Shown piece by piece: positions 1 to 12,745 of a DNA stretch of 64,000 nucleotides; within the stretch, counting starts at the first letter, position 1, and every line of letters begins with the position of its first letter. The position numbers and the translations under genes were made by a program. The notes under the pieces were generated by a model. It was not told the DNA's origin and ran no database searches. It saw only the letters and a program-made list of their open reading frames with translations. Source of the DNA: Anastatus disparis (taxonomy: Eukaryota; Arthropoda; Insecta; Hymenoptera; Eupelmidae); the NCBI GenBank assembly GCA_017163975.1, contig JAFFSR010000240.1:1736001-1800000 (forward strand), read 5' to 3'.

Positions 1-3000
1 ATTAACTGATGAACTTTTATGATAAAAAAAATAGCGATTATAATTTACAGCTATCTTTTAATTATCAGTATGTATTTTAAGGTTTTCCCAATAGTTGGCA
101 TAAAAGAACGTTCCTGAGTATCTTATAATTAATCGAGATCTCAGGTTCTACCAAAGTTTTTCTTAAGTATTTTTGTCTGCTGATTACGAATTTTTCAGTT
201 AGACATTCGGAAAATGCAAAGTAAAAGCATTATGAGCAGTAAATTCATGAAGAACTCTTTTGGGCTCTATATTATACAAAGTGTGGCTTGAACATAAGAT
301 TATTAACCTCTATTTTTTGGGACTCCGATGCACCAATATTTTTTTCGTGTATGATTACTAATATTATGCTAATTTAAATTCACTTTGATTTCGTAATAAG
401 AGCAAAATTTTCTAATCGCTATAAGATTCTCAATACTTCAAATTTAAATATTAAATTTAATGTTTTAAAGAACAGTGTTAATTTTCGCTTTAATTAATAC
501 AGCATATAAAATAATGGATTTGCGATACAGAATAATAATTAAATTTTATTTAATTAATAAACGCATTCGTGTTTATAATGTCGTTAAAATGTTGCATAAA
601 TAATTAACTATTTTATAGTAGTATACAGTCATACGCTACTGCTAAATACAAACGTATACGAACTTCTTATTTATATTGTTTTGGGTAAATTCTACAAGTG
701 TCAATGATAAAAAGTGCTTATTTTATATCTTTCTTTAAATATTGCATATCTAAAAAAAGGTAGTTGATATCCAAATAATAACTTGTATACTTTTATCGGT
801 AAACAAATCAACTCCGTGAAAAGTATCGAAGAACCACTTTTATAGCTACAACAAAATATATAAATCTTGTCAAAAAAAAAAGAAAAGAAAAAAAATATAC
901 CAAGAATCTCTCAATGGAAGATTCAAAATTTATTATACGCTCGAGATGATCGACCTATGAGGCGAAGTAATGGCATTGAAGCAAAAATAAGAGCAAATCC
1001 AATAAAGTGACTTTCTCTTTTCTTCTATTCATTTTATGCTCCTATTTTTTTTTTTTTTTTTCAAAGAACACATTGCCAATTTCACACAGTCATCGATCAA
1101 CTTATACATTGATTCATTTTACATTGCACTGATTCTTATTCACATACAACATTTTCCTTATCTCGTGGAAAAAAATTTTTTCATGCTAAACTGTATGTAA
1201 CTATTTACAGCTGTTTTCAACTGTTCAAAACTATTTATAAGAGATCAAAATAATTAAAAAATTTTGAATTATAGTTACAATATTTTGGTTACATGCAGTT
1301 ACTTTCATAAAAAATCATAGAAATTTTGAAACATTTATAAATATGTTTAAAAAATTCTAAAATTTTCAATCAATTTATAAAAAAATTTTAAAACTATGCG
1401 AAATGTTTTTAAAATTATTAAAATCTCTTAATAGATTATAATTTATAATTAAAATCTATAAACTGTATTACTTGATGTAAAAACTTTTTATCAAATTTAT
1501 GGAAAAAGTTTTTAGAATTGAGTGAAACTTTTTAGAAATGTTTATAACAGCTTGTATTTATTTATAATTATTACATAAGCATGACTTCAGATTTTTTTTT
1601 AACATTATAAGCAGTTTTACACGAAATCCATCTTCACTGAGGTTCATTATTTTTATCTCTTTTTTTGTAATATAAAAGAAAATTTGATTCTTGTCTTTAT
1701 GATTGAAGATCGATGCCTTTTCACGTGTGCGTGAGCTTGTGTGTGTGTATGTGCGCATCTTGTTCAACTGTCAGCAACACTGTGCACATCTTCTGAATTT
1801 AAAACCGATCAATCATTTTATCCCTCTTTAGTCTTTCTTAGTCTTTTTTTTCTCTTTCGTTCAGGATATACTATTTCTATATGTTTTTTATAAAAGGAAA
1901 TGTATTATAGTGCGTTTTTTTGCAAGGCGATAGTCTTTTACGCTTTTGAATATAAGTTGGGAAAAAGATCTTTTGTAAAATGGATTACTTTAAGGATAGA
2001 TAAATGTGATTAATTTTCTACAAAAAAAAAGAAAGAAAGATCTTCGCCATTTGGAGATTATACGGTTGTTAATTGTGACGTTTAGGGCAGAAAGTGCCAA
2101 AGATAAAATAGAACAATTAGCAGTTAAAAATTATCGTGACTTTTATATATAAAAATCTGAGGCAAAAGCAAATATATCATTTCGGTTTAACGACATCAGT
2201 GCTATTCCATTTAATACGATTAATTACGGCATCACATTTTTTTTATTTTTTTAAATTTCCTTTTTTCTCGTATCGTTATGATCAATTAATTTGCAATTTT
2301 CAAAAAAATTACTAATCTTTTACGAAAAAAATTACAATTCTTGTGCTTTTATTCTAAAATTTTATTGTAAATTAATTCGAAATTATAAAAAATAATTAAC
2401 TTTTTAAAATGAATAATTTTCTAAAATTATTAAATTGAATAGAATTTTATTTGACTCAACATGGAAGAATGACTTATAAATGACTAAACTATTTCACAAT
2501 TTAAGGAGACGTTCACTTGTAATCCACTTGAAATAGTAGAACCTTTGAACTTGCATACAATCATTAAGTAATCAACTCTTTGTTGTTCGATGGTATACAG
2601 AAGAATTTAATCTGTCTCTCCTTAAAACTTCTTACTCTTTTTTTAGATCAAACAATCTTTTAGTAATGCAATCAAAGATTCAAGAATTTTCGAGGAGTAA
2701 GAAGCAAATTAAAGAAGACTGCATTTAAAAGATGCATTCTAGTGTATTGGATGAAATAAATATAAAATGAGGCTCGAGAAAAGCTCTAATATTAAATGCC
2801 AAGTTAATGATCAAGATTTTAATTTATGAATATTTTGCACTTTTGCATAAGTTTTGTATGCGCATAAAAAAAATTGGATATTTAGCCGTGATCGAAAAGA
2901 AAGTGTTAGTGAATCATATTTATGTAAAATGAAACTTGGAAGGATCATTTAAAAAAAAAGAAAATACTATATACTTTTTATTATTTTTTCTTTCTGAGGT

Positions 3001-4713
3001 CGACGGGTTTTCAAACCAAAGATTAAGGTCGACATTTTTCAAATATATAATGTGACCAAAAGTGGGTGAAGACAGTTTTATCTTGACAAAAATTTAGGAA
3101 TAGCATTTATAACTTTTACTAGCAGATAATGTCAGGTTACAACTATACTGAGAATTACATTAATTAAGCTGTTAATTGCATAAAGTACTTTTAGCATTGG
3201 GTGTGTGAGTTAAATTAGTTTAACACAAATTGAGCTTATTTTATCTTGGATTATTTAATTGTTTTTTTATGATTTTTTAAAATTATTTTTATATAAATGT
3301 TAATGATGTGTATAATTAAACTAAATTTTGACTATTAGATATTTTAGGATATAAACCATCTTGTTTATAATATTAATTGAAATTTATATGAAAAATGTAT
3401 GATAAATTTTTGCATAGAAAGACTCTTAATGGATTATTTATCGATCGTCTGAAATATTCAATAAATACTTAATTTTTGAAAACGTCATTTGTATGTCAAA
3501 TAAAATCGATTGAATTCTCTTCAATAATAATAAAACTTAAATATTATTGACTTTTGATTCTTTGTCACATTATCGAATAAAATAAAAATTAGAGCTTAAT
3601 TCCAAACTATGCAAGTTCCCTATTCTTAACCAAAAATTTGAATTAATTACTAATACTATAAAAAAAATAATTAAAATTTTTACGTGTATCAATCTTTATT
3701 TTTTTTATTATAACTATCGTTAAATTTTTAATTTTCAGATATTCTAAAAAAAGTTTTGAAATATAAACAGATTTTATATGACAATCCAAATTGATCATTC
3801 TTATCATCTCACAAAACTTTTTGTTAAAAATGCATTAAAAAGAAAAAAAAAGTTTAAAAATTTTCTTCTGCTCATACTAGATAATGAATTAATTAATTTA
3901 ACCAATATCTTACAACGTTAGTATATACAGCGGTGCACGCATTAAGAATGTATAGTTTCACGACTCATGGGAAAAGTAGTAAAGCCACAAAGATGAGGAG
4001 GGTTTCGGAAGATTTTGTATATAACTTTGTAAGTATATCCCAAAGAACTTGTGATCATATACCCTTTGTCGTCTTATAGTTGTTTAGTTATGTCAAACTC
4101 AGTTAACGTTACCAGAGCATCCATCGTGCTCGATCTTGTATATAACGTTTCATTGTGCTCATTATAACTTTGATCTTTTATCAACTATTGTCGTGCATTA
4201 TCTTTGTTGTATTGAATAGTGAAATGCAATTTTGTAAGCACAATGCAATTTTAAGGGGAACGACTCAAATATGAGAGACGTCGATGAATTATTTATTTGA
4301 ATTTAGGAAATTACAAATGATAGATTGTAATTACGTAGTATATATAATAAAAGTTATGCTTATTGTAAAAGTTTGTACATCTGTTCGGGTCTTAAAACTT
4401 TAAAATTTCTTCGTTTTAGATCTTTATGGACCGTAAAGATTGTATCTGATGAAGTTTCTTTGTTCTTTAAAATCAACTTAATGATGAAGTTGTTAAGATT
4501 GCAGCAGTAAATTGGTTGGTACATTAAATAATATTAAACATAAAAATGCTTAACTTGCATTAAATAAAAAATTTAAAAATTTTTTTACGTTTCCAACATA
4601 TGCTTGCATCGTTTAAAATTTATAAAGTATTGATTAAATATTTTATAGCAATTTTTTCCTTTTAATAAAAAAAACTTTTTCATTCAATCAAATGGAAATA
4701 AAATTATTATTTA
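1..4713. other. AT-rich non-coding stretch
   Basis: No supportable gene. Open frames are short, biased to Lys, Asn, Ile and Phe codons, and stop-rich in all frames. The stretch holds homopolymer runs (poly-T near 1044-1061), a short GT-rich patch near 1723-1760 and a doubled AGGTCGAC word near 2998-3035. The 69-residue minus frame over 1558-1767 lies across the GT patch and has no recognisable motif. I see no repeat partner for this block within the window. Confidence 0.6.
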
Positions 4714-4715
4714 TA

Positions 4716-5253
4716 CAGTACCGTTTAAAAATTCGATAACACTATGTAAAAAAAGGAGTGCTTAAAAATGATTATATAGCAGAAAAAAGTGTCGTAGAAA
4801 AATTAAAAAAAAAACGGTTTTGAATTACTGTTTGAGAGCTTTCAAAATTGATGTATAATATTATTTTTTAAGTTTTTTATCAGGTTAAAAAAATAAATTA
4901 AAAATAAATATTTCGTCAATTTTTTAAATGAAAGATTCGCTTAGACAGTTTTTTGAGTGTGATATAAAAATATCTGAAAAAAATATATTTTAAAGCACTC
5001 TAAATGTGCTTTCATTTGCTTTTTTTTTTAAATTTTCTAGAATGATTTTTCGTAAAGTTATAAAGCTTTAAGGTTGGGAATTTTTGCTGTTTTTTGTCAA
5101 AAACTTAAAAAAAAATTTATACATCGATTTTGAAAGCTATTAAAGAATACTGTGAAATATTTTTTTTTCAAATTTTCCCACAACACTTTTTTTCCAAGAT
5201 ATTTTTTCCACACTTTTTTTTACATGATGCTATCGAATTTTCGAGTGGTGCTG
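4716..5253. mobile_element. Tc1/mariner-type MITE with long TIRs
   Basis: The two ends are inverted copies of each other. The left end starts CAGTACCGTTTAAAAATTCG and the right end, read on the minus strand, starts CAGCACCACTCGAAAATTCG. The similarity continues inward for roughly 150 bp with indels, through a shared stretch around GCTTTCAAAATTGATGTATA. Both ends are bordered by TA (4714-4715 and 5254-5255), the target duplication expected of Tc1/mariner elements, and the CAGT-like terminus also fits. At 538 bp with no transposase frame this is a non-autonomous MITE. TIR divergence suggests an old copy. Superfamily is inferred from TA and terminus only. Confidence 0.8.
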
Positions 5254-5363
5254 TACATATAAAATACTTTATTAGAACAATAATAATTAAAAAAATTTGA
5301 ATATTTAAAAATCTTATGCAAATTTTTATAACACTAGTTAAAATAGCAAAGCTTATACATTTG

Positions 5364-5568
5364 TTTTTTTTAAATTTTATTTAACGTCGCTGTATTTTTG
5401 CTATTATTGCGATGCTAATTAGCGACGGAGGTCGTCAATATGTTTGTGGACAAAGCATATGTAATGTACAGAGATATTTGTATCAGCTAGCCGTAGAGAA
5501 CGGGATTCGAACTCGAGAACTCGAGATTATGAATCTATAGCTCTACCGCCTGAGCCACTGACGACCTC
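5364..5568 (-). mobile_element. SINE-A copy 1 (tRNA-derived SINE)
   Basis: On the minus strand this starts GAGGTCGTCAGTGGCTCAG and carries a tRNA-like head with a pol III A box (GGCTCAGGCGGTAGAGC) and B box (GAGTTCGAATCCC). A CAT triplet sits at the anticodon position. The tRNA-unrelated body has the family sequence GCTAATTAGCATCGCAAT and an A-rich TTAAATAAA tail. The same layout occurs in five further copies in the window. The first 10 nt of the head are complementary to the body segment at 5428-5437. No target-site duplication is evident, so the copy is probably old. Confidence 0.88.
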
Positions 5569-8500
5569 TTTCTGTCGTATTGTATTTACTGGTTATTAGT
5601 GAATATTTATCATCAGGAAGAGTGATTTAGTGATATTTTAATTATGTACTGATTTCCTTTTGAAGAAAAAGTTATTTATGTATTAATGATTTGCTTGCGC
5701 TTGTTTCACTGAAAAAAAAGTTTTTAAAAAACCTTTTAATTTTTTTTATACGTTAATCAATGTTTTTTACAAATTTATCTGATTTTATTTATTTATCCTT
5801 TGATATTATTACAATATTAAATCAGCTCTTAGGCAATATATTCGACGCTTACTTTTTGGAAAGAATTTTAAATTAAATATCGTTTTTTTTCGCAATCATA
5901 AAAATAAAATCATAAAAAAACATGAAAGCTTATCATAGCGAAAATAAAATATTTCTTATGAAATTCAAAGCTCTCAAAGTACTAAAAGAATCTTATGTGT
6001 AATATTTTTCTTTGGAGAATTCGTTTTTACGATATGATGAATTTACAATCCGCGTAATTTAGAAATACACTTTTGTGTACTTTACAAATAAAGAAAAAAA
6101 TAGCAGAAACATCGAATGAATGTTTTATGAAAAGAAAGATATATAAAAATTGAATAAAAATGTTTTAGATTATAAAAAATTTTCAATTTTTCTAAGTTCA
6201 CTTTAACTTCTTTTTACATCGCATCTGACTTTTATAAATTAACTTATATAAAAGAAATTTTTAACTTTTGCAAAAATCGTAAAAAAAAACTTTTTTATTT
6301 TTATATTTTTGAAACGAATTAAAAAGTTATGAAAAATAAAAATAACTTTTTTTCATTCTGTTTTCTAAACCATACATTTTTAAAAGTCTATCGTTTCACC
6401 AAAACAATTTTATTTATACTAAAAATTCAAAGTTATTTTAAACTAGAATTTTGAAAAAATTTGATTTTTTTTTGGTATAATATAATTTGATCTCGTTAGA
6501 GTCAATTCCAATGCCAATGTCAATATTTCAAAATTCATCTAAAATTTTTCTTATTCAACATGAGAATTTTTCAACCCGAAAAAAACCCCTCCCTCTCCAA
6601 AATAAAAGAAATGGAAACTCATAATAAAATCAGCTTGCAAGATTTTTCCAAAAGTATTCACGTCCGTAAATGCTTTCCGCAACCTTCATAGCAAATGTAT
6701 ATCGAGGCCGAAGGCAAGTTTATGGCATCTAAAAAGCAAACGTAAAACCTTCTCTATATAACACACGTACACATACTAACGCCATATAACCCAAATCGAA
6801 ATTTTTCTTTTTTTTTCTTTCTTCAACTTTTTTTTTCTCGCACTATCCCTGAATTTAGCCGAAGATAATAAAACAACAAAAGAAAAGGGGATAAAAAAAT
6901 AGTTGTTGTTTTTTATGTACAATAGACAGACAGATAAACTATAATACAAACTATAATATATGTGTACACCCTCAAGAGGTTGATGTTTGAGAAGAAGAAT
7001 TAGATAAGGTGATACAGCTAATGTATTATAAATCAAATAAGTAAATAAAAAGCTAATTAGGTTTATAGTTTTTATTTTAATTTAGTTTATCATCATCAAT
7101 TTTTCTGGTAACTATTCAATATTTAATTCATTGGTATAATTAATTTTTAAAAATCCTTATCGATGCATTGGCACTAAAGCTACTTTGACTTTCAATCATA
7201 TATTTTATTATAATAATTGACATAAAATATTTTATGAATCTGTATACATTTCTTACTTATACTTTATAAATTATAATTGTTTTTTCATAAATATCATCAT
7301 ATTAATTAATAAAATAAGATAATATTAAAACAAACAATCAAAAATCAAAAAAGATGAAAGAACAAGTTTCCATATAGACTCAAATCGTCAAAATTACTAA
7401 AGTATTTTAATCTTGTTATTTCTTAACAACAATATTTTCATAAGAATTTTATTGCAATTTATGACACGTAAAATTAATATTATTAAGGCGGTGGTAATTT
7501 AATTTTCAACTATTAATACTTCAGAAAGATGTTTGCTTTAATCTTTCAAACTAGATTATTGTCTTACACGCAGTAGTTAATATGAAGTTAATATAGTTCA
7601 CTAAAGATTAAAACCACTTATATAACTAACGTACTCAATTATTTCTGTATGAATTTAAGAGGAGAATACATTGCATTTGGGTTTCACCTTATTTTTTAAC
7701 TTTCGAATAAAAATATAAAAAAGACGAATTTTTTATCACTCGTTCTATTATTTTATAGTTGTGAGTCGTTTTGTCTAAATTTTAAGGTTTATTCTAAAAA
7801 AGAAAATGTATTCGCGTTTAGTCATATAATCATTAAATGGATTTTTAAATAACGTTATTATCGTAATTATATGAGTTGAAATAAAAATTTTTCTGTTTAA
7901 AAATAACCTACTCAAAAAACTTAATTTTTCTAAAAGTTATAAATACGAATAATGAAAAAATTTAGCTTGAAATTTGCTTACAAAATAAATGTTGTATTTT
8001 ACTTTAAAATTTATCTTAATTTTTATTCTTTCATAACTTTCAAATAAATCTTATTTTCATCGAAAGATTTTGATGCTAACTTTTTTAATTTTAGTTAAAA
8101 TTTTCTTGTATACAGTTTAAAAATTGTACAACTATAAAGTGGATGCAAATTTATCTAAAAAAATTTTAAAATTCAGACAAAACATCTGGTAACTTTAAAA
8201 AAATCGAACCTTCGATCGAATGAACGGGGCTTCTTTTAAAATTATATATAAGAAAATATATTGGAAAATTAAAAAAAAATCTGAAATCCAAATACAAAGC
8301 ACTTTGTAGATTCTCTTTGTTAGATTTTAAACTCTGAAAAGTTTAAAAATATTTGAAAAGATGCCCCATTGTATGAAATATTCAGAAGATAAATTTTATA
8401 AAAAAAGGAATACTTAATAATATTTTGTTTCAATTGGTATAATATAGAGTTTCTAATATCAGAATTATGCAATAAAAACTTAAATTATATTCAAATGAAT

Positions 8501-9145
8501 AAGAAGCATATGTTCAAGTTGTAAAATCTTTGGTTATATGATTTTATTACAGGATATTCACGTCACTTTAATTTAGTAAAACTTGGAAGTAATTCATCAC
8601 ATAAAAAAATTTTTTTCATCTAATTAAGTTTAAAAGTATCTAATTTCTACCTTTTTAAGTTGACATTAAATTTCCCTTAATGGACGTATGATAAATGATT
8701 TATACACACAGTTACTTACATCGGAGTTACCCTAGTTTTCTTTTATCTTATTTCAAATTTTTTAAAAATATCTCTCTGTAACGCTTTTCCTTCAGATAAA
8801 ATGGAAGGATGACACTTGGAGATATTTTCAAAAATTTTGAAAATAAGATTAAAAAATTTATAAACCCTCAGTGTCGGTATTTTACGATCTCTTAATTTGA
8901 TTTATTTTAACAAAGTTTTTTGAACATTATTCAATTATAAATGTCAGAATCCAAAAATTCAGGTGAGCTATTTTTATTAAAATAAATAAAATAATTTAAT
9001 TTTCATCAGAGCATTCTAATTTTATAAAAATTCAATTCAAAAATACTTAACTGGTTTAAAAATGTTTCCAAAACAAAATTCGAAGTGATGACCATTTAAT
9101 TCTACAAGAAAATTTTTGAACTAACCTACACTTAAATGTTACCTA
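5569..9145. other. AT-rich non-coding stretch
   Basis: No supportable gene or repeat family. The 86-residue minus frame at 6776-7036 lies over T-rich and A-rich runs and encodes Leu/Tyr/Ser-rich and then Lys-rich sequence without a motif. An imperfect stem (AAATATCTC against GAGATATTT) lies near 8766-8825. Otherwise there is nothing above the AT-rich background. Confidence 0.55.
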
Positions 9146-9930
9146 CACATACATCTGTATACATATAGAAAAGGTACCAGTTCCTGATCTCATCATATAA
9201 AAATTCCGATCGTGCCCGGGTAGCCAAGCCAAAAGTATAGAAAAAGAATATAAACGGAGGGATATAAGAGATTGGTCCGATCAAAATGGTACACACATAC
9301 ACATGTATGTGTATACCACCAAGAAGAGTTTAGTTTCTATATATACGTGTGTAGATTCGAAATTCAATTCAACTGAAATATTCGATAGCCGATTGACGTT
9401 TATTACGTATCCAAAAAAGCCTTCTTTCTCTTTTCTCTCCTTTTTATATAAAGTTCTTTTTTCTTCTTCTACTTTTTTTATTTTACTTTTTGATGTTTTT
9501 TTTTCTCTCCTTTTTTTCCTTGCGATCAATGTATAAATATAACGCAGGCGTGCACGTATATACGGTCAAACAAATTGGATCTCTTTCAGGCGCGAATTTT
9601 TTTTTCCTCCAAGCGACGCGTACTCATTCAATTTCCGTTTGCATGGCTCTTTTTTTTTCTTTGCCATGAACACTTGTATATACGCTTTGCAAAAAAAGGT
9701 GTATATAAAGCCTATTGAGAGGAAAAAAAATAAAGCATAGGGAACGATAGAGAAAGCAGAAAAAAAACGAAGGAGTGAGAAAAAATAAAGCGAGAAGAGT
9801 CGAATGTTGTGGTGGTTAAATTGGTGGAGGGGTTAGGCAACAGTACTGGTCGCTAGAGAGAAATAAATATTTGTGTATTTCTTGATTGAGTACCCACACC
9901 CCTTCGGCTCTGCTAGTAAAGTTTGAATAG
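9146..9930. other. Less AT-rich island with CT/GA tracts and TATA-like words
   Basis: Base composition shifts visibly here. GTATATAC-type words, CGTGCCCGGGTAGCC near 9213, CT-rich tracts (9420-9520) and GA-rich tracts (9720-9800) replace the poly-A/T background. Two antisense open frames (9281-9529 minus and 9303-9536 plus) arise from the CT tract and are low-complexity, so I do not call them genes. Similar islands recur through the window. They may be regulatory, or exons I cannot resolve. This is a compositional observation, not a functional call. Confidence 0.35.
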
Positions 9931-10617
9931 TATGTTTATTTAAAAGAAGTAATGTTTCTGAAGAAATATTACCTTGTATTGTGTTTCTTTGTTTGTGCAA
10001 TTGTTCGCACAAACAACATAAATATTGGGCTGTTTTTTTTTCTCTCGATGCTCAATTTTTCTCGTTTTAATTGTTCGAATAACAATTAATGTAGTATGAT
10101 AAAAGTTATGAACAATTTTCAGATGAAAATTTTGCTACTTTGGATGATTGAAATGAAACAATGTAATTGTAATAAAAATTTAAAAAAAAGAGAAATAGCT
10201 GATAAAAATTGATATATTTTTTTTTTATTTCATTGACACGTAAAGTCTTTATATTCTTATAACGAGTTTATTTTGTAGGGCATACCATTTAGAATTCTGT
10301 TTTTTATTAAAAATAATTAAATAAAAAATACAAGCATTGAGTAGAGTAACCTCAAGAAGCTACAATTAACAATCATTTAATTTAATTTATTAGATACTAA
10401 ATGTTGTACACCTACTCATGGCCACCCAAATAAAATACATAGTTAAGTTTCATTATATATCTTTACAAAGACAGTATAGCCTTTCGCAATGTATTTTATG
10501 ATTTTGAGATAAAAAAAGAAGAGTTTATTTGTTCTGTTAGAAATAATTTGTTTGAGAGAGGCATTTAATTCTCTATGTAACGAGAGAAGCTTTCAAATCA
10601 AAGGGTATTTTTCGAGG

Positions 10618-10648
10618 GCTTACCACGTATATTTTCTACGTGATAAGT
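10618..10648. repeat. Short inverted repeat (hairpin)
   Basis: TTACCACGTA and TACGTGATAA flank a 6-8 nt AT loop, giving a roughly 10 bp near-perfect stem just upstream of the 28 bp repeat array. It may be part of the same fold-back element. Confidence 0.5.
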
Positions 10649-10708
10649 TTCGTATATGAGTCTTTTTTCTCTTTTTTCCCCTTCTAACATAATTACATTT
10701 GCTTTTTT

Positions 10709-11200
10709 CTATATCGTTTGTTGAGACCAATGTGTTGGTATATCGTTTTTTGGTTGATCAAGATGAGATCTCATTTTTTGTCGAAGAAAGATAATACGTC
10801 TTTTGTGATCGAGGCAAAGGTGGTATGTCATTTGTGGTTCAAGAAAAGTGATATCTCTGTTGCGATCGAAAAAGCGTCACGAAATAGGTATCAGTAACAA
10901 TAAATTATTTATTTATTTCATAAAAATAACACTCGTATTGGTGACATATTATTATTTTTATTTGTAAAAATATTATTAATTTATTTTCATAAAGAATATT
11001 AGTTGAATGAGAAACACAATTATAATGCAGCTTAAAATTATTATTATACTTAAATGAGATACCAACTTCCTTTGACTACAAACGACATATCAACTTTTCT
11101 TGATAACAAACAAAATGTCAGCTTCTTCAGTTGAAATCGAGATATTACCTTTCTTGAACTTTAATCTTTGTCGTTGTATTTGTCTCAACAAAGTATATAT
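10709..11200. repeat. Fold-back element with arms made of ~28 bp tandem repeats
   Basis: The left arm (about 10709-10875) contains six degenerate units spaced 27-29 bp. Each starts with a word like ATATCG, ATGTCA or ATCTCT and continues as TTTGTNRTCAARRAAAG. The right arm (about 11052-11200) holds the same unit type in inverted orientation, and the outermost units mirror each other: TTTGTTGAGACCAATG on the left, and TTTGTTGAGACAAATA when the right arm is read on the minus strand. An AT-rich spacer of about 175 bp separates the arms. Terminal inverted repeats built of short tandem repeats are the known architecture of fold-back transposons. No protein frame is present. Family assignment is inference. 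Confidence 0.6.
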
Positions 11201-12038
11201 ATAAATGTGATTCTTTCGAAACATATAATTTTTTAATTGTTGTAATTTAATCTTTTATTAGATCAAGCTTCATTTTAAACTTGACAAATATTATATTTAA
11301 ATGAATATATTAATCTCTATGCAATCTGGATATAAAATAATCTGAAAAAGATTTTAAACCTTTTTAAACTTTTATTGAACATAAAAAATGTTTAAGAGTC
11401 ATAATTAAAAATTATGGTTTCAATAGCTATATAATTTACCACTTACTAGGTTCTATCCATACAGAAATTTAAAACGGAAATTCTAAAAAATTTGCAGATT
11501 TATAGATTTAAGTATGAAAATAACTTGATTGAAATTTTGTTAATCGAAGTAACCCGTAATATTATAATACAATGCTCCTTGTAAAGTACTGTATTAAATT
11601 TTAGTAATTATAAATTTTCGAATTTGAAAGGTTAATAATTAGTTTCTTTTTATGGAATCATCACAACTCACACAGGTTTAACTAACCAAAAGAGTTTCAT
11701 AGCTTTGAATCATGGATATTGTTAAAATTATAGATATTTTTTTATATAAAGTTACCAACAATAAACGAAAGGTGACAATAATCCATTGATAATGGAATGG
11801 TTAATTTTCTATGGATTTCTGATCTCCATTTTTGATGAATGATAACTTTAGAACAAGCAAATATTTTTTAATACAACAATGTTAAATTGAGGTATTTTTC
11901 TAAAATATTTTTTATTGATTTGCCGTCATATGTAAGACAAACGTATGGAAGTTTTATAGTCTTTTGAAACAATACTATTTTTTATTATATTTTCTAAAAT
12001 TATTGCTATTGTACTATTTATAACTTCGAATTTATTTA
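11201..12038. other. AT-rich non-coding stretch
   Basis: Nothing supportable: no codon-like periodicity, no repeats shared with the rest of the window. Confidence 0.5.
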
Positions 12039-12150
12039 GCGTTGGAGTCTGCAACTTTAACCTCTTTCATATTTTTATATAAAAGAACATCTTCTATAGA
12101 TCTAAAAAAAATTGTGATCCAAAGTTCTGACATTCTCCTGGTAAGTAACT
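12039..12150 (+). repeat. Dispersed repeat R1, degraded copy
   Basis: The order of landmark words GCGTTGGAGTCT, CTTTCATATTTT, GTGATCC, GTTCTGA and ATTCTCCTGG matches the right half of the R1 copy at 25049-25304 (GCGTTGGGGTCT, CTTTCATATTTT, GTGATCC, GTCTGATACTCTCCTAG). Spacing is nearly the same and divergence is high. This looks like the oldest of three copies in the window. The 62-residue minus open frame over it is therefore unlikely to be a gene. Confidence 0.6.
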
Positions 12151-12384
12151 TTTTATATATGAAGCTAAAAAAAGTATAACCCTTCCAAGTTAATAATATA
12201 TAACAATAAACATTATTCAAAATAACCTAATCTTCCATTCATTTTGCTTAGAAATAACCCATCTTCATTTACTTCCATCTCATTAATCATGAAATGATAT
12301 TCTTTTTTCAAAGGAATAGCCAATAACACTTGTATACATTAAGAAAATGCGAAAGCTAGCAAATAAGAATGATAAAGGAAAAAA

Positions 12385-12745
12385 TAAAGGAAGAAAAGGT
12401 TCATTCGGCAGCATGTCGTATGTATCGTCGTCTAAAGATTTAGGTCAAATATATATATGGAATATATATGGGCTTGGGATAAAGACTATCGGCAACTGGG
12501 CTAAGAATGAACTGCCGCCGGCTTAACCGTGCCTTCTCTTCATATAATACTCTACTCATGTACACACATACATATATACATACCTTTTTTCTCTCTCTTT
12601 CTGTTTTTTCTTATCCCTGCGGCTTTGAAATAGAAAGAGACAGCGAGAGAGCCGGAACATGTTCCGGTTGTATACCCCCTTGTACGCGTTATTCCTTATA
12701 CTTATATCGAAAATCTAAAGCGTATGTTATGAAGTAAGCTTGTGA
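12385..12745. other. Less AT-rich island
   Basis: A compositional island with GCAGCATGTCGTATGTATCG, ATATATATGG repeats and AACTGCCGCCGGCTTAACCG followed by a CT tract. A 76-residue plus frame (12507-12737) spans it, but it consists of His/Thr and Leu/Ser runs from CA and CT tracts. Its middle is odd (GERAGTC-like), yet no family is recognisable. It may be regulatory or an untranslated exon. Confidence 0.3.

Noticed and set aside
9281..9536. Two overlapping antisense open frames of about 80 residues
   Set aside because: Both derive from one CT/GA tract. The Lys/Glu-rich and Phe/Ser-rich products are mirror images of low-complexity DNA.
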